Assembly: GCA_030640905.1 (NCBI GenBank) | Contig: DAOWIM010000195.1 | Span: 1-8,362, forward strand | Length of the DNA stretch: 8,362 nucleotides | Direction: 5' to 3' | Source of the DNA: a bacterium | GTDB taxonomy: Bacteria; Zixibacteria; MSB-5A5; GN15; FEB-12 | Shown: piece after piece, positions 6,358 through 8,362 of the stretch | How positions within the stretch are numbered: the stretch's first letter is position 1 | Layout: the number at the start of each line of letters is the position of its first letter | Notes under the pieces: model-generated | What the model was told of the DNA's origin: nothing | The model's input: only the letters and a program-made list of their open reading frames with translations | Databases searched by the model: none | Made by a program: the position numbers and the translations under genes

Positions 6358-7417
6358 GAGTGTGAGTGTTGAGAATTTGGTATCGGTTCTGGCTCAACGC
6401 CGAAACGTTGACCCGGACCATCTCCTGATATTCTCCGACTCGACAACTCTCACCACCGAGCTTCTGCGTCTGGCTGAACCCACCGCCCGCATGGTCGTGG
6501 CCGGCCACGCCACTGCTGAACTGGCAATCGCTGCCGACCGAGCCGGTATCTCGCTTGAGGAGGTTATCGGATCATCGCCTTTTTCGGGAAATGGCGCCCT
6601 GATCTTGCGCCAGATTTCCTCACCCGATACGGTCGTATTCGCAGGCAACCCCAACCGAGTGACCGGTCAGAGCTATTCGCTGGCCGATCTGGAGAGGATA
6701 GCCAAAGCTGTACCAAGAGGAATGGTCATTGTTGACGAATATTATCTTGATCATTTCGGCATTTCGGCCGCCTTGATGGTTGACACAAGTCGGAAGATAA
6801 TTGTGCTGGGGTCGTTTGCTCCTACTATTGAAAATATCCTGTCTGAAACTGGATACGTTCTGGCATGCCCGGAGATCATCGGGCGCCTCGAAGAGCAGAT
6901 GTGTTCATCCGGTCCATCGCTGGCAATCTGTCGCAAAATAGCCTCGGTGCTGAGCGGCGATGAACCCCTGTCGCGGCGGTTTCGCGAACTCAACGACGAA
7001 GCTCTCCGCGTAGCCACGGGCTTAAACCGGCTTGGCGTCCAGTGCCGGATCACAGCTACCGACTTCCTGTTGATGAGAGTAAAGGAGCCCAAACAGGTGG
7101 GGAATTTCCTGGCCAGACACAAGATCCCAATTGAGAACCTCACCGGTTATCCGGAGATGAAACATTACATTCGCTACCGAATTAGTTCGTTCAGAGCCAA
7201 TAGTCAACTCGTAGAGACCTTTCGACGGATGCCGCTTGAGTATTACCGGATGAAAACTCTCGATCTTCGATCCCAAAAACTGCGACTGGTCGAGCACTCT
7301 TCCAGAGTTCCCGCTGGCCGCGAACGGGTTGCAGCCAGAAATATTCTGACCCGCGCAGCCGGGAGCAACAACCGGATCGTGGGCCGCAACCGCAAACCAA
7401 GAACTCAGGTGAAATAG
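6335..7417 (+). CDS. HisC-like aminotransferase-fold protein without the PLP-binding lysine
   Basis: The protein has 360 residues and the layout of histidinol-phosphate aminotransferase (fold type I, class I/II). VDPDHLL (25-31) lies before the cofactor region, GNPNRVTG (104-111) stands for NPNNPTG, and VDEYY (133-137) stands for VDEAY. VLGSFAPTIENI (157-168) stands where HisC has a TFSKAFG-type motif, and GYPEMKHYIRYRIS (271-284) matches the substrate-arginine strand. The cofactor-ring residues N105, D134 and Y137 remain. The lysine that forms the Schiff base is replaced (P163), and the following phosphate-binding arginine and the GNGSDE-like loop are also lost. Transamination is therefore unlikely; a binding or regulatory role, or a PLP-independent use of the fold, is inferred. 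Residues 310-360 form an unusual arginine/lysine-rich tail. The start ATG (a second ATG follows at once) has AAAGG at 6323-6327. It is co-transcribed with the basic small protein. Confidence 0.82.
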   Translation: MMRTDTIESVSVENLVSVLAQRRNVDPDHLLIFSDSTTLTTELLRLAEPTARMVVAGHATAELAIAADRAGISLEEVIGSSPFSGNGALILRQISSPDTVVFAGNPNRVTGQSYSLADLERIAKAVPRGMVIVDEYYLDHFGISAALMVDTSRKIIVLGSFAPTIENILSETGYVLACPEIIGRLEEQMCSSGPSLAICRKIASVLSGDEPLSRRFRELNDEALRVATGLNRLGVQCRITATDFLLMRVKEPKQVGNFLARHKIPIENLTGYPEMKHYIRYRISSFRANSQLVETFRRMPLEYYRMKTLDLRSQKLRLVEHSSRVPAGRERVAARNILTRAAGSNNRIVGRNRKPRTQVK

Positions 7418-7628
7418 AGTTAAGATATGGGATGCATACGTCGATATTTCAGAGAAGATAGGGGTTATTTGATGTCTTTACTGGATAACTGCGAACCGAC
7501 GATCACCCCAGGTCTGTCGGAGGCGTACCAATATCAGAGAGAAAGGTTTACGCTCAGGGTCGATCGACGAAGGTTCCCGATTGCGGCTGCCCCGGAATAG
7601 TGACGGAGCAAGTCCTCTCCGACTCCTG
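7418..7628 (+). other. Gap between pseudo-aminotransferase and membrane sugar-transferase genes
   Basis: These 211 bases contain neither a terminator nor a recognisable sigma-54 or sigma-70 promoter. The downstream gene is therefore probably read from the upstream promoter. The gap carries the possible 42-codon ORF listed separately. The frame of the downstream gene is also open back to 7473, with a TTG at 7581 preceded by GAAGG as a possible but less likely start. Confidence 0.5.
7472..7600 (+). CDS. Possible small ORF of 42 residues, function unknown
   Basis: The frame starts with ATG at 7472, 7 bases after AGGGG (7460-7464), and ends at TAG directly followed by TGA. The product is hydrophilic, with an arginine-rich second half (about residues 23-34) and no signal peptide or membrane segment. 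I do not recognise it. Position inside an apparent operon, a plausible ribosome site and doubled stop codons favour a gene; short length and lack of any known motif argue against. It may be a remnant or a coupling leader for the gene at 7629. Confidence 0.33.
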   Translation: MSLLDNCEPTITPGLSEAYQYQRERFTLRVDRRRFPIAAAPE

Positions 7629-8362
7629 ATGCGAATGAATGGAATCATGGACAAGCTGGTAAAAAAAGTTCTGCTACGGCTCTCCAGCCAGACCGGTGTT
7701 ATCTTAGTTTCTGTCATCGTCCTGCTCACAATGATGTACCTCGCCGGGTACCGGGAAAAATTTATTTACGAAATGGCCGGGGCACTGGCGTTGATTCGAA
7801 TCGCGTATTACCTGTCTCGCGGTCCCCGTCCGATCCTGACAACATATTTCGTACGCAAGCATCTCAAGAAAGTGTTCAACGAGGAAATCAGAGTTGCGAT
7901 TGCTTTCGTGGCGGCCTGTTTTCTGATGGCCTGGCCAATTGATCAGGGAGCATTGCTCGCATTTGTAACGGCCAACATGCTGGCACAGATTGGTATGCTA
8001 TATTTTGCCACTTTCTCACGCCGGATACTAATGCGAATGGCAACCACACCCAATAACGGTGGTTGTGAAAAGCAGGCCATCGTTGTCGGCACTGGCGCCA
8101 GAGGCAAAGCGGTGGCCGATATGGTCCTCGGCTCGCCAGAACTCGACACTCTGCTGATCGGATTTCTCGATTACAACAAGACAGGCATGTGGCGTTACCG
8201 CGATATCCCGCTGCTGGGACATCCCGACCTGCTGCCTCAGATCATTGCCTCATGTCAGGTCGATGCTTTACTGGTAGCGGTGGAGCCAGAAGATCTGGCC
8301 CACGCCCAGACGCTCTTTGAAACTGCCGAGAAGATGGGTATCACCGTTTGCCTGCTACCAAA
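7629..8362 (+). CDS. Polysaccharide-assembly membrane protein, probably undecaprenyl-phosphate sugar phosphotransferase (WbaP/EpsE type), N-terminal 244 residues, cut by window edge
   Basis: The frame is open to the window end. Four hydrophobic segments (about residues 22-40, 47-62, 88-104 and 107-128) are followed by a Rossmann-like domain of the CoA_binding_3 type (PF13727). That domain shows QAIVVGTGARGK (149-160), IGFLDYN (177-183), IPLLGHPDLL (193-202) and VDALLVAVEPEDL (211-223). This layout is that of the initiating phosphoglycosyltransferases that load the first sugar onto undecaprenyl phosphate in the inner membrane. The catalytic domain would lie beyond the edge and is not seen. CapD/WbpM-type sugar dehydratases share the same N-terminal half and cannot be excluded. 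The start is uncertain: ATGs at 7629, 7635 and 7647 are in frame and none has a good Shine-Dalgarno; the first is given. With the export gene it marks an exopolysaccharide locus. Confidence 0.85.
   Translation, partial: MRMNGIMDKLVKKVLLRLSSQTGVILVSVIVLLTMMYLAGYREKFIYEMAGALALIRIAYYLSRGPRPILTTYFVRKHLKKVFNEEIRVAIAFVAACFLMAWPIDQGALLAFVTANMLAQIGMLYFATFSRRILMRMATTPNNGGCEKQAIVVGTGARGKAVADMVLGSPELDTLLIGFLDYNKTGMWRYRDIPLLGHPDLLPQIIASCQVDALLVAVEPEDLAHAQTLFETAEKMGITVCLLP

Noticed and set aside
6039..6446. Minus-strand ORF of 135 codons opposite the basic small protein
   Set aside because: There is no motif, and it is antisense to two plus-strand genes and to the sigma-54 promoter; its length can be explained as a mirror of the plus-strand frames.
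7512..7560. Resemblance of SEAYQYQRERF in the small ORF to the SEAYR-LRTN motif of tyrosine autokinases
   Set aside because: Only a few residues match and the flanking ATPase sequence is absent, so no homology is claimed.
1..8362. CRISPR arrays, tRNA/rRNA genes, insertion sequences
   Set aside because: No regularly spaced repeats, tRNA-like cloverleaf, rRNA sequence, transposase or terminal repeats were seen.

Overview
The window looks like chromosomal DNA of a Gram-negative (diderm) bacterium. The evidence is an outer-membrane beta-barrel of the FadL/OMPP1 type, a lipobox lipoprotein, a Wza-type polysaccharide export protein and the start of a membrane-bound polysaccharide-assembly enzyme. 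GC content appears to be near 50 %. The style (SLBB-rich exporter, FadL-type barrel, LmbE-type deacetylase, sigma-54 promoters) would fit an environmental lineage such as Zixibacteria or a related FCB-like phylum. That placement is a guess; nothing here fixes the taxonomy.

Left arm, minus strand (2896 down to 1). A FadL/OMPP1-like outer-membrane protein is followed after 12 bases by an esterase-fold lipoprotein whose catalytic serine position is glycine. A near-perfect intrinsic terminator (117-148) follows. Directly after it begins an LmbE/PIG-L (BshB1-like) deacetylase that runs off the left edge. The U-tract of the terminator ends 5 bases before the deacetylase start codon, leaving no room for a normal ribosome binding site.

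Centre, about 2897-3509. This is a 613-base divergent intergenic region without a convincing gene. It holds several inverted repeats and a textbook sigma-54 (-24/-12) promoter at 3417-3434.

Right arm, plus strand (3510 to the end). A 778-residue Wza-like export protein with one polysaccharide export domain and six SLBB-type repeats is closed by an intrinsic terminator (5880-5921). A second, almost identical sigma-54 promoter (6068-6085) then drives a 74-residue very basic small protein. Its end overlaps the next gene, which encodes a HisC-like fold-type-I aminotransferase homologue that lacks the PLP-binding lysine. After 211 bases with one possible 42-codon ORF comes the N-terminal half of a four-helix plus Rossmann-domain membrane protein, probably an undecaprenyl-phosphate sugar phosphotransferase, cut by the right edge.

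Reading of the whole: this is the edge of an exopolysaccharide synthesis and export locus whose transcription units start at matched sigma-54 promoters. A shared 10-mer element lies upstream of both, and its centres sit about two helical turns apart relative to the two predicted start sites. The least familiar parts are the basic microprotein plus pseudo-aminotransferase pair, and the shared upstream element that may be the site of the controlling enhancer-binding protein.
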